Origin: an uncultured Acetatifactor sp.
Lineage (GTDB): Bacteria; Bacillota; Clostridia; Lachnospirales; Lachnospiraceae
DNA length: 46,843 bases
Reading direction: 5' to 3'
NCBI GenBank assembly: GCA_949840935.1
Contig: CATKXX010000023.1
Span: 1 to 46,843 of the forward strand
The notes under the pieces were generated by a model. It had not been told where the DNA came from. It did no database searches and saw only the letters and a program-made list of their open reading frames with translations. This document shows positions 8,205 to 16,299 of this stretch, one piece after another (position 1 is the first letter of the stretch; each line of letters begins with the position of its first letter). The position numbers and the translations under genes are program-made.

Positions 8205-8801
8205 TCACAGCAGGCCGTCCAGCTCCGCCTGCGCCTGCTCCTTCGTACGGAAGCAGATTCCATGGAGTCCGAGCTTTTGCGCCGCCTCCACATTTCGCGG
8301 CGTATCGTCCAGAAAGACACATTCCTCCGCTTTCAGCCCAAACTGGGACAGCAGCAGCAGATAGATTTTCTCATCCGGTTTGATCAGCTTATCGCGGTAG
8401 GATAAAATGCCGCCGTCCGTATAGGGAATGAAATCCAGGGCTTCCCTGCAGTCTTCATACGCCTTCTCTGCAAAGTTGGACAGATAATAGACGCCACAGC
8501 CCTTTTCTTTCAGCTCCCTTATCCAGGGAATTGCGTAATCACGCTTCGTGACCATCCCTGTAATATTGTCGTAAGCGGTATGCAGCTCCCGTTCGATTCC
8601 AGGATCCAGCTTTACAAATTCAGCCATCAGCCGCTCCATGTCCCACTCCCCCCGATCCATCTCATTCCAGACCGGGCTTTCCACAGACGCCCGGGCAATC
8701 CGCCTGATCATGGGCTCGTCAAAGCCCTTATCCTGTAAGAAATCTTTCCACCGGAAATCCGTCAATACATTCCCTATATCAAATATAATATTACGAATCA
8801 T
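8205..8801 (-). CDS. HAD-superfamily phosphatase (YihX-like)
   Basis: 198 residues with all four HAD motifs. Motif I is IIFDIGNVL (nucleophile Asp8), motif II is YYLSNF, motif III is the Lys in IKPDEKIY, and motif IV is FLDDTPRNVEAA. Residues 15-85 form a helical cap typical of HAD subfamily IA. The family hydrolyses small phosphorylated metabolites; the substrate is not evident. It is the third gene of purA-lysR-HAD on the minus strand, starting 6 bp after the LysR gene, so a sugar phosphate or nucleotide substrate is possible but unproven. Confidence 0.85.
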   Translation of the reverse strand: MIRNIIFDIGNVLTDFRWKDFLQDKGFDEPMIRRIARASVESPVWNEMDRGEWDMERLMAEFVKLDPGIERELHTAYDNITGMVTKRDYAIPWIRELKEKGCGVYYLSNFAEKAYEDCREALDFIPYTDGGILSYRDKLIKPDEKIYLLLLSQFGLKAEECVFLDDTPRNVEAAQKLGLHGICFRTKEQAQAELDGLL

Positions 8802-8807
8802 AACTTT

Positions 8808-9713
8808 TCACCCATTTCCTTCCTGCTGCCGTCCGCTCATAATATCCAGCAGCTTCCTCGCCGCCGCAGACAGCACGTTTCTCCTGCCCTGTACCACACA
8901 GAAGCTCCTCTTGGGTATCATTTTATTAAATCTCAGCTCAAAAAGCTGTCCCGATTCCAGATATTCCGCAGCGAAGTCCCGTACCACACAGCCCACACCC
9001 AGATTCCGCAGCGCAAACTGGACAATCATGCCGCTGGTGGCAAGCTCGAATTCCGGCTGCAGGGCAACGCCGTTCTGGACCAGATACTCGTCCATATAAC
9101 TGCGCGTACTGGTATTCCTCTCCAGGAATATCATGGGAAGCTGTTCCAGGTCTTTCAGATCCAGCATTTTGTTCTTGCAGGAAATAAACCTCCTTCCTGC
9201 CACAAATACATCTTCAATCTCCCTGACCTCGTCAGACAGAATATCCTCCGGCTGTGCAAAAGGTGTACTGACCACCCCGAAGTCAATCCTCCCATGCCGG
9301 AGAAGCTGCAGGGTCTCCGGCGTGGGCGCGTTGGTGACAATGACCTTAATATCCGGATACTGTTCGTGAAAGCTTTCCAGATAAGGAAGCAGATAAAACT
9401 GTAATGTCATGTCGCTGGCGCCGATATGGATTTCTCCCAACTCCAGATTTCTCATCTGCCGGAGCTTTTCCACCCCCAGCTCAATCTGTTCATAACCCTT
9501 TTCCACATGGGAAAACAGAAGCTGACCTTCTGCGGTCAGCCTCACGCCTCTTGCCGCACGCTGGAACAGCGGGGCGCCAAGGCTCTTTTCCAACTGCTTC
9601 AGCGACTGGCTGACAGCAGGCTGGGAGATTGCCAGCTCATTGGCGGCCTTTGTCACGCTGCCCAGCCTTGCGGTATGGTAAAACACCTTAAAGTATTCCA
9701 GATTTTCTATCAT
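8808..9713 (-). CDS. LysR-family transcriptional regulator
   Basis: 301 residues. The N-terminal winged helix-turn-helix is clear: LEYFKVFYHTARLGSVTKAA then SQPAVSQSLKQLE and LFQRAARGVRLTAEG. A helical linker follows, and a periplasmic-binding-protein-like sensor domain begins near residue 92 (GEIHIGASDMTLQFYLLPYL). The effector is unknown. It starts 18 bp downstream of purA and runs with it, so it is probably cotranscribed with purA. LysR proteins usually act on a divergent neighbour; here none is divergent, so the targets may lie elsewhere. Confidence 0.93.
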   Translation of the reverse strand: MIENLEYFKVFYHTARLGSVTKAANELAISQPAVSQSLKQLEKSLGAPLFQRAARGVRLTAEGQLLFSHVEKGYEQIELGVEKLRQMRNLELGEIHIGASDMTLQFYLLPYLESFHEQYPDIKVIVTNAPTPETLQLLRHGRIDFGVVSTPFAQPEDILSDEVREIEDVFVAGRRFISCKNKMLDLKDLEQLPMIFLERNTSTRSYMDEYLVQNGVALQPEFELATSGMIVQFALRNLGVGCVVRDFAAEYLESGQLFELRFNKMIPKRSFCVVQGRRNVLSAAARKLLDIMSGRQQEGNG

Positions 9714-9731
9714 CCTGCTGTCCTGTCAATC

Positions 9732-11024
9732 TTATTTTTTCAACAGGCTCTCCCTGTAAATAATGTCTTCCCTGCCGGGGCCATTGCTTACCATAGTAAT
9801 GGGATAGCCAATCTGCCCTTCGATAAATTCAATATACTTGCGGCAATTTTCGGGCAATTCCTCATATTTCCGGATGCCCCGTATCTCACACTTCCAGCCG
9901 GGCAGTGTCTGAAATACAGGCTTCGCCTTCTCCAGCTTCGCGGTAACAGGGAATTCGGTGGTGATTTCCCCTTCAATCTCATAGCCTGTGCAGACAGGGA
10001 TCTCATCCAGGTAACCCAGCACATCCAGCACGGTAAAAGCCACATCCGTGGTTCCCTGGAGGCGGCAGCCATATTTGGAAGCCACGCAGTCAAACCAGCC
10101 GACCCGCCTGGGGCGGCCCGTGGTAGCGCCGTACTCCCCGCCGTCGCCTCCTCTGCGCCTGAGCTCCTCCGCCTCATCCCCGAACAGCTCGGAGACAAAG
10201 GCTCCCGCTCCCACCGCGGAAGAATACGCCTTGCAGACTGTGACGATCTGCCTGATCTCATAGGGAGGCAGCCCCGCACCGATAGCGCCGTATGCCGCCA
10301 GAGTGGAGGAGGATGTCACCATGGGGTAAATACCGTGGTCGGGATCCTTTAAGGTTCCCAGCTGGCCCTCCAGCAGAACCGTCTTTCCCTCCTTTAAAGC
10401 TTTGTCCAGATAAGCGGATACGTCACACACATAGGGTTCCACCATATCCCTGTATTCATGGAGTGTGCCCAGCAGCTCCTCCGGGTCGATCAACGGCTTA
10501 TGGTAAAGGTGCTCCAAAAGCACATTCTTCATCTCGCAGATTCTCACCGTTTTTTCTTTCAAAAGCTCCTCGTCAAAGAGCTCGCTGACCTGAAATCCAA
10601 TCTTTGCATACTTGTCAGAGTAGAATGGCGCAATGCCTGACTTTGTGGAGCCAAAGGACTTGCCGCCCAGCCTCTCCTCCTCATACTGGTCAAACAGGAT
10701 ATGATATGGCATGACAATCTGAGCCCGGTTTGACACCAGTATCCTGGGCTTGGGCACATTCCTCTCCACAATGGACTGGATTTCTTTGAATAAAAGCGGG
10801 ATATTCAGCGCCACGCCATTGCCGATGACGCTTGTGATATGCTCATAAAATACGCCTGAAGGCAGGGTGTGCAGCGCAAACTTGCCATAATTGTTTACAA
10901 TGGTATGCCCCGCATTGGCGCCACCCTGGAAACGGACAACGATATCCGCCTCCTGCGCCATCATATCCGTAATCTTTCCCTTACCCTCGTCGCCCCAGTT
11001 AGCTCCTACGATTGCCTTAACCAT
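9732..11024 (-). CDS. purA: Adenylosuccinate synthetase
   Basis: 430 residues, normal length. It joins IMP and aspartate using GTP to make adenylosuccinate, the first committed step to AMP. The P-loop-like GANWGDEGKGKITD is at the N terminus and the second conserved segment FQGGANAGHTIV follows; TGRPRRVGWFD and the C-terminal VSNGPGRED are also typical. The start is the ATG at 11024 with GGAGG six bases upstream; the longer open frame (19 extra codons) lies in the leader. It heads a purA-lysR-HAD transcript and is separate from the main purine operon. Confidence 0.96.
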   Translation of the reverse strand: MVKAIVGANWGDEGKGKITDMMAQEADIVVRFQGGANAGHTIVNNYGKFALHTLPSGVFYEHITSVIGNGVALNIPLLFKEIQSIVERNVPKPRILVSNRAQIVMPYHILFDQYEEERLGGKSFGSTKSGIAPFYSDKYAKIGFQVSELFDEELLKEKTVRICEMKNVLLEHLYHKPLIDPEELLGTLHEYRDMVEPYVCDVSAYLDKALKEGKTVLLEGQLGTLKDPDHGIYPMVTSSSTLAAYGAIGAGLPPYEIRQIVTVCKAYSSAVGAGAFVSELFGDEAEELRRRGGDGGEYGATTGRPRRVGWFDCVASKYGCRLQGTTDVAFTVLDVLGYLDEIPVCTGYEIEGEITTEFPVTAKLEKAKPVFQTLPGWKCEIRGIRKYEELPENCRKYIEFIEGQIGYPITMVSNGPGREDIIYRESLLKK

Positions 11025-11120
11025 GATTTTCCTCCATTTAATCCGAAATTTCTCTCCTGCCGGAGCAAAATGCTCCCGCAAAGTGATATGCGAAGCATTC
11101 CTTCTTTACGGATTAAGTAT

Positions 11121-11149
11121 ACTATACTTTTCTTTATAAGTAAAATCAA
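11121..11149 (-). promoter_or_regulatory. purA promoter
   Basis: On the minus strand: TTGATT (11149-11144), a 17-bp spacer, TATAGT (11126-11121). The leader of about 90 nt contains a small hairpin, GGAGCA TTT TGCTCC, near 11070-11085. Confidence 0.65.
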
Positions 11150-11205
11150 TAGTTTTTATATGAATTATAATTCTATTTTATGTTTTCACAATATATCCGA
11201 CTCAT

Positions 11206-12039
11206 TTAAAACTTTTCCGGCCCGGCGTTTCCCTTTCCCAGCTTATGCAGCAGCGCAAAAACAACAATCCCCACCACTGCCAGGACAATCTGCGTAACAT
11301 TCAGCTCTCTCATGAATCGAACGGATGTCTCCGCACTGTCCATATGATACAGCCAGTCATTGACATACACAATATAGCTGACAGCCGTAATATTCAGCGT
11401 TGTGGCATAAGCGTTTTTATATTTCCCGAAAGTATTCCATAAAAGCACTGCTGCCGGCAGCAGCGCACCTGCCCTGCAAACATTTGCGCATATGGGGCCC
11501 ACCTGCCCTGGCTCCATCCCTTTTCCCAGAAACAGGATTTTATCCGCATCCACTGTAGCATAATGTGTGACCGCATTGATCAGATATATGAAAAATACCA
11601 CCACAAAGATAAATACTGCACCCGAGAGAATGATTTCCACAAACCTTGCCCTTCCGCCCGAATACCGGTAATTCCCTGCAATGGCCGCTGCACAGAAAAG
11701 CAGGACACTGAATACCAGCGAAGGGATCCGCGGATAATCGAGCAGGCCTCCCCCGCCCACAAACAGCCCCGCATACGCGATACCTACCAGGAGTACCAGC
11801 ATAAGCTTCCCCAGACTCTCCCTGTGGGTGATGGTGCTGCGGATTTTTTTCAGATAATCAACCTGCTTTCCCGCCGCCTTCCCTGCCACAATCTCCGTGT
11901 TCTTCATCTTTTCCAGCTTTTCCCTGCACTGCGCGCACTCCGCTACATGTCCCTGTACCAGCTCCCTTGTGTCCTGCGAGCAGATATCGTCCACATAGGA
12001 CGGCAGTAAATCCTGTATCACATTACAATTCATCTTCAT
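11206..12039 (-). CDS. Zinc-finger (zf-HC2) anti-sigma factor, membrane
   Basis: 277 residues. The N terminus carries an anti-sigma zinc finger: Cys5, then His31-x3-Cys35-x2-Cys38 (HVAECAQC), with NCNVIQDLLPSYVDDI as in this family. About six hydrophobic helices follow from residue 75 on, including LMLVLLVGIAYAGLFVG and IILSGAVFIFVVVFFIYLI. The zinc domain would bind and hold the sigma factor encoded just upstream until a membrane or envelope signal releases it. The start at 12039 follows AGGAGG by eight bases. The signal is unknown. Confidence 0.85.
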   Translation of the reverse strand: MKMNCNVIQDLLPSYVDDICSQDTRELVQGHVAECAQCREKLEKMKNTEIVAGKAAGKQVDYLKKIRSTITHRESLGKLMLVLLVGIAYAGLFVGGGGLLDYPRIPSLVFSVLLFCAAAIAGNYRYSGGRARFVEIILSGAVFIFVVVFFIYLINAVTHYATVDADKILFLGKGMEPGQVGPICANVCRAGALLPAAVLLWNTFGKYKNAYATTLNITAVSYIVYVNDWLYHMDSAETSVRFMRELNVTQIVLAVVGIVVFALLHKLGKGNAGPEKF

Positions 12040-12131
12040 ACGCTTCTCCTCCTGTCACGATTTTTACCCTCAATCCTGTTCCCTTTTCCTCTGGCTATGT
12101 TTCCTGTTTCCGTATGCATCTCCGCCTTTTC

Positions 12132-12308
12132 TTCCCGGGTCAGGCCCTTCCTCTCACGCTTTCTCCTTCCTTCCCGGGCCAGGGCCTTCCTCTCACGCTT
12201 TCTCCTTCCTTCCCGGGCCAGGCCCTTCCTCTCACGCTTTCTCCTTCCTTCCCGGGCCAGGGCCTTCCTCTCACACTTTCTCCTTCCTTCCCGGGTCAGG
12301 CCCTTTCC
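12132..12308. repeat. 39-bp minisatellite between the sigma and anti-sigma genes
   Basis: Four full 39-bp units start at 12132, 12171, 12210 and 12249, with a partial unit from 12288. Each contains the palindrome CCCGGG and a CTCTCAC(G/A)CTTTCTCC block; copies differ at a few positions. The array runs from the last 13 codons of the sigma factor gene into the gap before the anti-sigma gene. The sigma stop codon lies inside a repeat unit. Confidence 0.9.
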
Positions 12309-12825
12309 TGCCGTTTTTCTCTTTCCTTCCTGAGTTTTCCCCGTTTCGGCCTTTTAGGAGCCGTTCTTTCCCGCGGTAAAAGGTCACTCTCGCCCAGTTT
12401 TCACTTTTTCCCAGTATTTCCCCGATTTCCCTGAAGGAAAGCTCCGCCATGGTTCTTAAATAAATCACCTCCCGCACCTGCTCCGGCAGGGTCTGCATGT
12501 CCTTTAATACATCGAGGAGCTCATAACGCTTTATCAAACGCTCCTCGATTCCCCTTCCTGCACCGTCCCTTCCTCCCAATTCGTCCAGAGCTATTTCTTC
12601 GGAGGGGATTTCCTTTCCCTGCTTTGCCAGATATTGCAGATAAATATGTTTGGCAATCTGGCAGAGCCAGACACTGATCTTGCAGCTATAGTCGTACCGG
12701 TCTATGGAATTCATTGCGCGCAGGAAGGTTTCCTGTGTCAATTCCTCCGCAAGCTGCGGGTCATGACAGTATTTTAAGAGAAATCGATATACCAGCTTCG
12801 CGTTTTCCTGATATATTTCTTCCAT
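12271..12825 (-). CDS. ECF-type RNA polymerase sigma factor
   Basis: 184 residues. Region 2 spans about residues 5-70 (AKLVYRFLLKYCHDPQLAEE, then FLRAMNSIDRYDYSCKISVW). Region 4 spans about 110-160 (TLPEQVREVIYLRTMAELSF, then IGEILGKSENWARVTFYRGK). The C-terminal 25 residues are a basic Gly/Arg/Lys tail made by the 39-bp repeat and ending KGPDPGRKEKV, unusual for the family. The start is the ATG at 12825 after AAGGGGGAAGG. The zinc-finger anti-sigma gene follows in the same direction, the classic pair. Confidence 0.92.
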   Translation of the reverse strand: MEEIYQENAKLVYRFLLKYCHDPQLAEELTQETFLRAMNSIDRYDYSCKISVWLCQIAKHIYLQYLAKQGKEIPSEEIALDELGGRDGAGRGIEERLIKRYELLDVLKDMQTLPEQVREVIYLRTMAELSFREIGEILGKSENWARVTFYRGKERLLKGRNGENSGRKEKNGRKGPDPGRKEKV

Positions 12826-12848
12826 ATCCCTTCCCCCTTTCTGCCCAT

Positions 12849-12876
12849 ATATCCGTTTCACGGGCCATTCGTTACA
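12849..12876 (-). promoter_or_regulatory. Possible autoregulatory ECF promoter
   Basis: On the minus strand: TGTAAC (12876-12871), 16 bp, GGATAT (12854-12849), shaped like ECF promoters with an AAC -35 motif. A TATAAT box also lies at 12894-12889. Which of them is used cannot be told from sequence. Confidence 0.35.
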
Positions 12877-12923
12877 TCTTTCCACAAAATTATATCAGAG
12901 AAACTGTTCTTACATAATAAAGC

Positions 12924-12976
12924 ACCTCCAAAGCATCAGATTATTCTATTTCATCTGTCTGCTTCGGAGGCATCCC
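12924..12976 (-). terminator. Long inverted repeat downstream of the gene at 13060
   Basis: CCTCC, AAGCA and CAGAT on the left pair with ATCTG, TGCTT and GGAGG on the right, interrupted by single mismatches. On the minus strand it is followed by TGCTTTATTATG, so it may end transcription from the gene at 13060 before the sigma gene, although the T-run is poor. Confidence 0.4.
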
Positions 12977-13059
12977 GTTACACGCTGCCATACAGCCGTT
13001 CTATTTCAATATATCATGTCACCAGGAGATCAATCGCGAATACAATGTACATTTACGTC

Positions 13060-13593
13060 TCATCCGCGCTTCCATTTTTCCTGCTTATACCCTTTCTGCT
13101 CCAGGCGGCTGCGCAATCCCTCAAGATAATCCAGGAACTGCTCCCTCTCCTCCCCCTGAACCATGTCCGGGATTCCGGCAACGGTCTTACTTCCCGTATC
13201 ACCGATGTTCATTACCTCCCCGTACCCTTTGCTGCCTTTCTTATAAATAAGGCTGGCCTGTGCATACTTGGGATTATAATGCGCCTGCGCTACCTTATCC
13301 ATATCAATGGGCACCGCCTCGCTGTGCTGGGACAGCTCCCTGTCAATCTGCACCAGCACTATACTGTCATCGCTCTCACGGTAACCCAGTATGTAGTGAT
13401 AATAAGTAGTGGTGTTGGTGTCAAACACAAACCCTCTCTCAAATTTTGTCGTTGTCTCCGAGATATGAAGGAGTTTATAACTGTCCCCATCCTCCACTGC
13501 CTCATTAAACATTTCCCGCAGGCGCTCCTTCTTCCTGCGGCATTCCACTTCATTATACACAAGCTCCTTTGGCTTCTTTGAAAATAATCCCAT
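13060..13593 (-). CDS. Hypothetical protein
   Basis: 177 residues from the ATG at 13593 (MGLFSKKPKELVYNEVECRR), with GGGAGG upstream; an earlier GTG is possible. It is soluble and mixed alpha/beta, with no signal peptide or transmembrane helix. The middle contains FERGFVFDTNTTTYYHYILG and a negatively charged segment, and the C terminus is basic (GYKQEKWKRG). I recognise no domain. A MITE-like element ends 27 bp upstream and carries a promoter-like sequence pointing into this gene. It is bounded downstream by an inverted repeat, so it is probably monocistronic. Confidence 0.65.
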   Translation of the reverse strand: MGLFSKKPKELVYNEVECRRKKERLREMFNEAVEDGDSYKLLHISETTTKFERGFVFDTNTTTYYHYILGYRESDDSIVLVQIDRELSQHSEAVPIDMDKVAQAHYNPKYAQASLIYKKGSKGYGEVMNIGDTGSKTVAGIPDMVQGEEREQFLDYLEGLRSRLEQKGYKQEKWKRG

Positions 13594-13620
13594 TACCCTT
13601 ATACCTCCCTTATCCACTCC

Positions 13621-13874
13621 GGGCGTGTTTGAAAAAGCACTGCCCCGGTCTGTGCCTCACACTTCCCGCTATGTACAGGTATAGGGACAGCAGACCGAAT
13701 CTTTCCTTTCTCCTGCTCCATATTACACCGCTTCCTGCACACTGTCAATGGAATACCGCACTAGTGTACTGACACATTCATAAGTTGAAAAATGCATTTG
13801 TAAAATGCTTTTCTTGGGATGTACGTCACACTTTGTGGGATGCAGGCCAAGGCAATGATTTTTCAAACACGCTC
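13621..13874. mobile_element. MITE-like element with long terminal inverted repeats
   Basis: The left end starts GGGCGTGTTTGAAAAA and the right end, read on the other strand, starts GAGCGTGTTTGAAAAAT. Similarity continues inward for about 55 bp (CACTGCCCCGGTCTG against CATTGCCTTGGCCTG, then a shared GTACA). The 254-bp element has no transposase gene and no clear target duplication. It lies 14 bp after the lipoprotein gene and 27 bp before the gene at 13593. Confidence 0.7.
13720..13748 (-). promoter_or_regulatory. Promoter inside the MITE, pointing to the gene at 13593
   Basis: On the minus strand: TTGACA (13748-13743), a 17-bp spacer, TAATAT (13725-13720). It would read out of the element into the hypothetical gene starting at 13593. 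Confidence 0.55.
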
Positions 13875-13888
13875 TAAGCCTGCTACTG

Positions 13889-16249
13889 TCACTGTAAAGA
13901 TGTATGTCCGCTCGGGAAATCATGTTCTTCCTCTTCTGAAAACCCGCGTTCTTCTCCCGGAAATCCGTTTCCTTCCCCGTCCGGGAACCCGCGTCCCCCG
14001 CCATCCGGAAGCCCGTTTTCTTCCCCGTCCGGGAACCCGCGTCCCCCGCCATCCGGGAACCCATTTCCTTCCCCGTCCGGGAATCTGTGTCCTCCGCCGC
14101 CCGGAAGCCCGTTTCCGAAGCCCCCCATGTCAAAGCCGGAGCCATAAATAATACTGTCACTGAGCGTAACCTCGAAACTCTCCTCTCCCGCAGTGACAAT
14201 GTAGCTTTCACCCAACGCCAGATCCGGGCAGCTGATGACCACAGAATCAAACTCACATTCCGCGGTATAATTTACCAGCTCTTTTCCCCCGGAAGTCATG
14301 AGCGCTATCGTAGTCCCCGCCGGATGAGCGGACAGAGTAATCAGTATGGAGCCCTGGGTGGAAGAATCCCCAAAATTCATTGCCATAGCCCGGCTCCCCG
14401 CTGCCACTACGATTCCTCCGGTAATCTGTCCTGTCCCATCATAGTCAAGAGCCCCGTTTGCCCCATTCTCCGGGCCGGACACGTAAACCTTCCCGCCGGA
14501 CACCATCAGGTCGCCGTTGGAATCTATCCCGTCTCCGTCCGCACGGATGTGAATCACACCCCCGGAAATCTTGATGTGAGAAGCTGTACTCCCGGTTCCA
14601 TCATTTCCGTCGTCCCCGGCCTCGCCAGCCCCGAACCCCGTCCCGCCAGCCCCCTCATCTCTGCTGAACCTTTCATTTCCACTGAATCCCCCGTCTCCTG
14701 CAAATCCTTCATTTCCACTGAATCCCCCGCCTCCTGCAAATCCTTCATTTCCGCCAAATCCCCCGCCTCCTGCAAATCCTTCATTTCCGCCAAATTCCCC
14801 GCCTCCTGCAAATCCTTCATTTCCACTGAATCCCCCGCCTCCTGCAAATCCTTCATTTCCACCAAACCTCTCGCCTCCGCCAAACATCCCTCCGAAACCG
14901 CTGCTGTCATTTCCCCCTGCCGCATTCAGTCCGTCATCCGTGGCGTACAGGCTGATATTACCCCCGGATATCTCCACATTATTTCCCTCAATCCCCTCAT
15001 AGCTGTCAGAGATCTGAATATTCCCACCGGTAACTGCCGCCGTCCCATCCGCATGAATGCCGTCATCCCCTGTGGCAAGGGACAGCACTCCGCCGTTTAT
15101 CGTTACATCCTGGTCAGAATGAATGGCATCATCCTGGGAATCTACGACAAATATACCACCGTTGACCGCCAGCTCCCCGGAAGCCTTAATCCCCTTAGTA
15201 CTGACCGTCTCCCCGTTCTCGTCCACAGCCGCCGTCCGATTCCCGCTGCCGCCCCCCGCCGTAATCTCCACTGTGCCGCCGTCCGCCTGCAGAGCACTCC
15301 CGGCGCTGATCCCGTCGCCGTCAGATATTAGCTTCAGCATGCCGTCCCCAATATATACATACCCTTTATCCGCATCCTCATCATTTTCTGCATGTATGCT
15401 GTCCCTGCCGGAGGTGATCGTGATTACCCCGCCGCCTATCCTGACACTGTCCTTTCCAGACAGGCCCTGCTTCTGTGCGGTCACGGTAACCGTGCCGCCG
15501 GTTATCTTCAGATCATCCCTGGAAACGATTCCATGCCCCTGTACGGCATTGACCGTAAGAGCTCCCGTACCATTCACTACCAGGTCGCTCTTTGCATAAA
15601 TCACTCCGTCGATGCCGTTGTCCTCCGAAGAAACGTATCCTCTGCTTGTCAGGAAATTATCCGAGCCCTCCGCCAGAGTGATAAACACCTTGTCCGCCTG
15701 CTTTACCCAGACCGCCGCATCGGCATCATTCTCTATCTCCACACCGTCAAACACCAGCTGTACCTTGTCATCCTTGCCCGCATCCACAATGACCGTACCG
15801 TCTGTCATCGTACCATGCAGAAGGTACACACCCTCCTCCGAGAGAATCACATCCCCCTCCGAAAGAGCAATCTCCTCTGCCTTCCTTCCATCATAACCGC
15901 CATCGAAATCCCTCTCCGTAAACATTTCAGAAGCTGTGATGCTCCTTGCAGAGGTATAAAGCCCCTGCCCTGCCCCAGAAGCCCCTGCAGTGCTGTCTGC
16001 CCCCGCAAGAGATTCCGATGCACCGGCCTCCCCCTCTCCCGCATGAGATTCCGATGCACCGGCCTCCCCTGCCCCCGCAAAAGATTCCGATGCACCGGCC
16101 TCCCCCTCTCCCGCAAGAGATTCCGACACCCCGAACGTATCGGCCTCCCCATCGCATCCCGCCAGGGAAACGGCGGACAGACAGCCTGCGATTGCTGCCG
16201 AGCAAAAGCGCGCCATTATCCTGTTTCGCCGCAATAAATGAATCCTCAT
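13889..16249 (-). CDS. Repeat-rich surface lipoprotein with a carbohydrate-binding-like (DUF4353) beta-helix domain
   Basis: About 786 residues from the ATG at 16249 (MRIHLLRRNRIMARF) with AGGAGG upstream. It has a lipoprotein signal peptide ending VSLAGC. A repeat segment follows (units like GEGEAGASESFA), then a domain with short repeats such as VNGTGALTVNAVQGHGI and GGVITITSGRDSIHAENDED, as in the DUF4353 beta-helix family. A Gly/Asn/Phe tract (GGNEGFAGGGGF) interrupts the domain, and a GFPDGEGNG-type tail ends the protein. It is probably anchored outside the membrane. It is last in an operon with DUF4956 and VTC-like genes. Binding of carbohydrate or polyphosphate is inferred from family and context only. 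Confidence 0.75.
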   Translation of the reverse strand: MRIHLLRRNRIMARFCSAAIAGCLSAVSLAGCDGEADTFGVSESLAGEGEAGASESFAGAGEAGASESHAGEGEAGASESLAGADSTAGASGAGQGLYTSARSITASEMFTERDFDGGYDGRKAEEIALSEGDVILSEEGVYLLHGTMTDGTVIVDAGKDDKVQLVFDGVEIENDADAAVWVKQADKVFITLAEGSDNFLTSRGYVSSEDNGIDGVIYAKSDLVVNGTGALTVNAVQGHGIVSRDDLKITGGTVTVTAQKQGLSGKDSVRIGGGVITITSGRDSIHAENDEDADKGYVYIGDGMLKLISDGDGISAGSALQADGGTVEITAGGGSGNRTAAVDENGETVSTKGIKASGELAVNGGIFVVDSQDDAIHSDQDVTINGGVLSLATGDDGIHADGTAAVTGGNIQISDSYEGIEGNNVEISGGNISLYATDDGLNAAGGNDSSGFGGMFGGGERFGGNEGFAGGGGFSGNEGFAGGGEFGGNEGFAGGGGFGGNEGFAGGGGFSGNEGFAGDGGFSGNERFSRDEGAGGTGFGAGEAGDDGNDGTGSTASHIKISGGVIHIRADGDGIDSNGDLMVSGGKVYVSGPENGANGALDYDGTGQITGGIVVAAGSRAMAMNFGDSSTQGSILITLSAHPAGTTIALMTSGGKELVNYTAECEFDSVVISCPDLALGESYIVTAGEESFEVTLSDSIIYGSGFDMGGFGNGLPGGGGHRFPDGEGNGFPDGGGRGFPDGEENGLPDGGGRGFPDGEGNGFPGEERGFSEEEEHDFPSGHTSLQ
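14671..14886. repeat. 36-bp tandem repeats in the lipoprotein gene
   Basis: About six units of 36 bp, each encoding 12 residues of the form GFAGGGGF(S/G)GNE. Related short arrays lie at about 15997-16125 (36-bp units coding GEAGASES blocks) and 13946-14110 (about 48-bp units coding GFPDGE-type blocks). Confidence 0.85.
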
Positions 16250-16299
16250 ATGCCCCTCCTGACTCCTTTCCGATGCTGCGCCACGCTGTGCGCTGCCCT

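Noticed and set aside
11967..12434. Repetitive plus-strand frame (FPGQALPLTLSPS-type repeats)
   Set aside because: It is the shadow of the 39-bp minisatellite and of the sigma and anti-sigma genes on the other strand.
14087..15331. Long plus-strand frame of 414 residues with ESPASCKSFIS repeats
   Set aside because: Shadow of the repeat-rich lipoprotein gene; no ribosome binding site or family match.
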